5,513 nucleotides of DNA from Coleofasciculus sp. S288 (GTDB lineage: Bacteria; Cyanobacteriota; Cyanobacteriia; Cyanobacteriales; Coleofasciculaceae), in the NCBI GenBank assembly GCA_020216575.1, contig JAIUYC010000360.1:1-5513 (forward strand), written 5' to 3'. The position numbers and the translations under genes are program-made. Below, piece by piece: positions 5,483 to 5,513 of the stretch. How positions within the stretch are numbered: position 1 is the first letter of the stretch; each line of letters begins with the position of its first letter. The notes beneath the pieces were generated by a model. It had not been told where the DNA came from. It saw only the letters and a program-made list of their open reading frames with translations, and did not search any database.

Positions 5483-5513
5483 GTGCGAACCGTCATTGCT
5501 ACGAGGTATGTCA
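5483..5513 (+). CDS. Possible start of a downstream gene, cut by the window edge
   Basis: GTG at 5483 follows GAGGA (5473-5477) by 5 bases, a good ribosome-binding site, and the frame is open to the edge, giving (M)RTVIATRYV. This short stretch resembles, from memory, the N-terminus of small HipA-like kinase-domain proteins (RTVxATRYVTPL). Ten codons cannot prove this, and the start itself is an inference. Confidence 0.3.
   Translation, partial: MRTVIATRYV

Overview
The window looks like cyanobacterial chromosomal DNA. Three GCGATCGC (HIP1) octamers are present (1414-1421, 3813-3820, 4426-4433), and the encoded proteins have the character of cyanobacterial homologues. The genus cannot be fixed from this sequence; a filamentous species is only a guess.

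Layout. Positions 1-93 hold the first 31 codons of an unrecognised minus-strand gene. A 217-bp spacer with AT-rich inverted repeats separates it from a plus-strand cation diffusion facilitator (CDF) metal exporter (329 or 311 to 1264). The roughly 200-bp spacer after it starts with four identical AGTTTTCCACA units at 20-21 bp spacing. Each contains TTTTCCACA, the cyanobacterial form of the DnaA box. A hairpin follows. Next comes the C-terminal half of a minus-strand SLC13/CitMHS-type anion transporter (1467 to about 2147). It has no credible start and its N-terminal half is absent from the window. About 200 bp of AT-rich DNA leads to an intact TnpB (2359-3489) of the IS200/IS605 group (IS1341-like, with no tnpA visible). 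The 3' end of tnpB and the adjoining right end carry three successive stem-loops and finish in TCAA, as expected for an omega-RNA. A 611-residue ABCB-type half-transporter follows (3583-5418). The last 31 bp may contain the first ten codons of a further gene.

How the parts relate. The CDF exporter, the broken anion transporter and the ABC exporter are all membrane transporters, but nothing shows that they form one pathway or operon. The TnpB element lies beside the broken end of the anion transporter and just upstream of the ABC gene, so it probably marks a rearrangement junction. The observations most worth following up are the helically phased DnaA-box array, which may be a replication origin or a DnaA-titrating site, and the well-formed omega-RNA module with its predicted guide.
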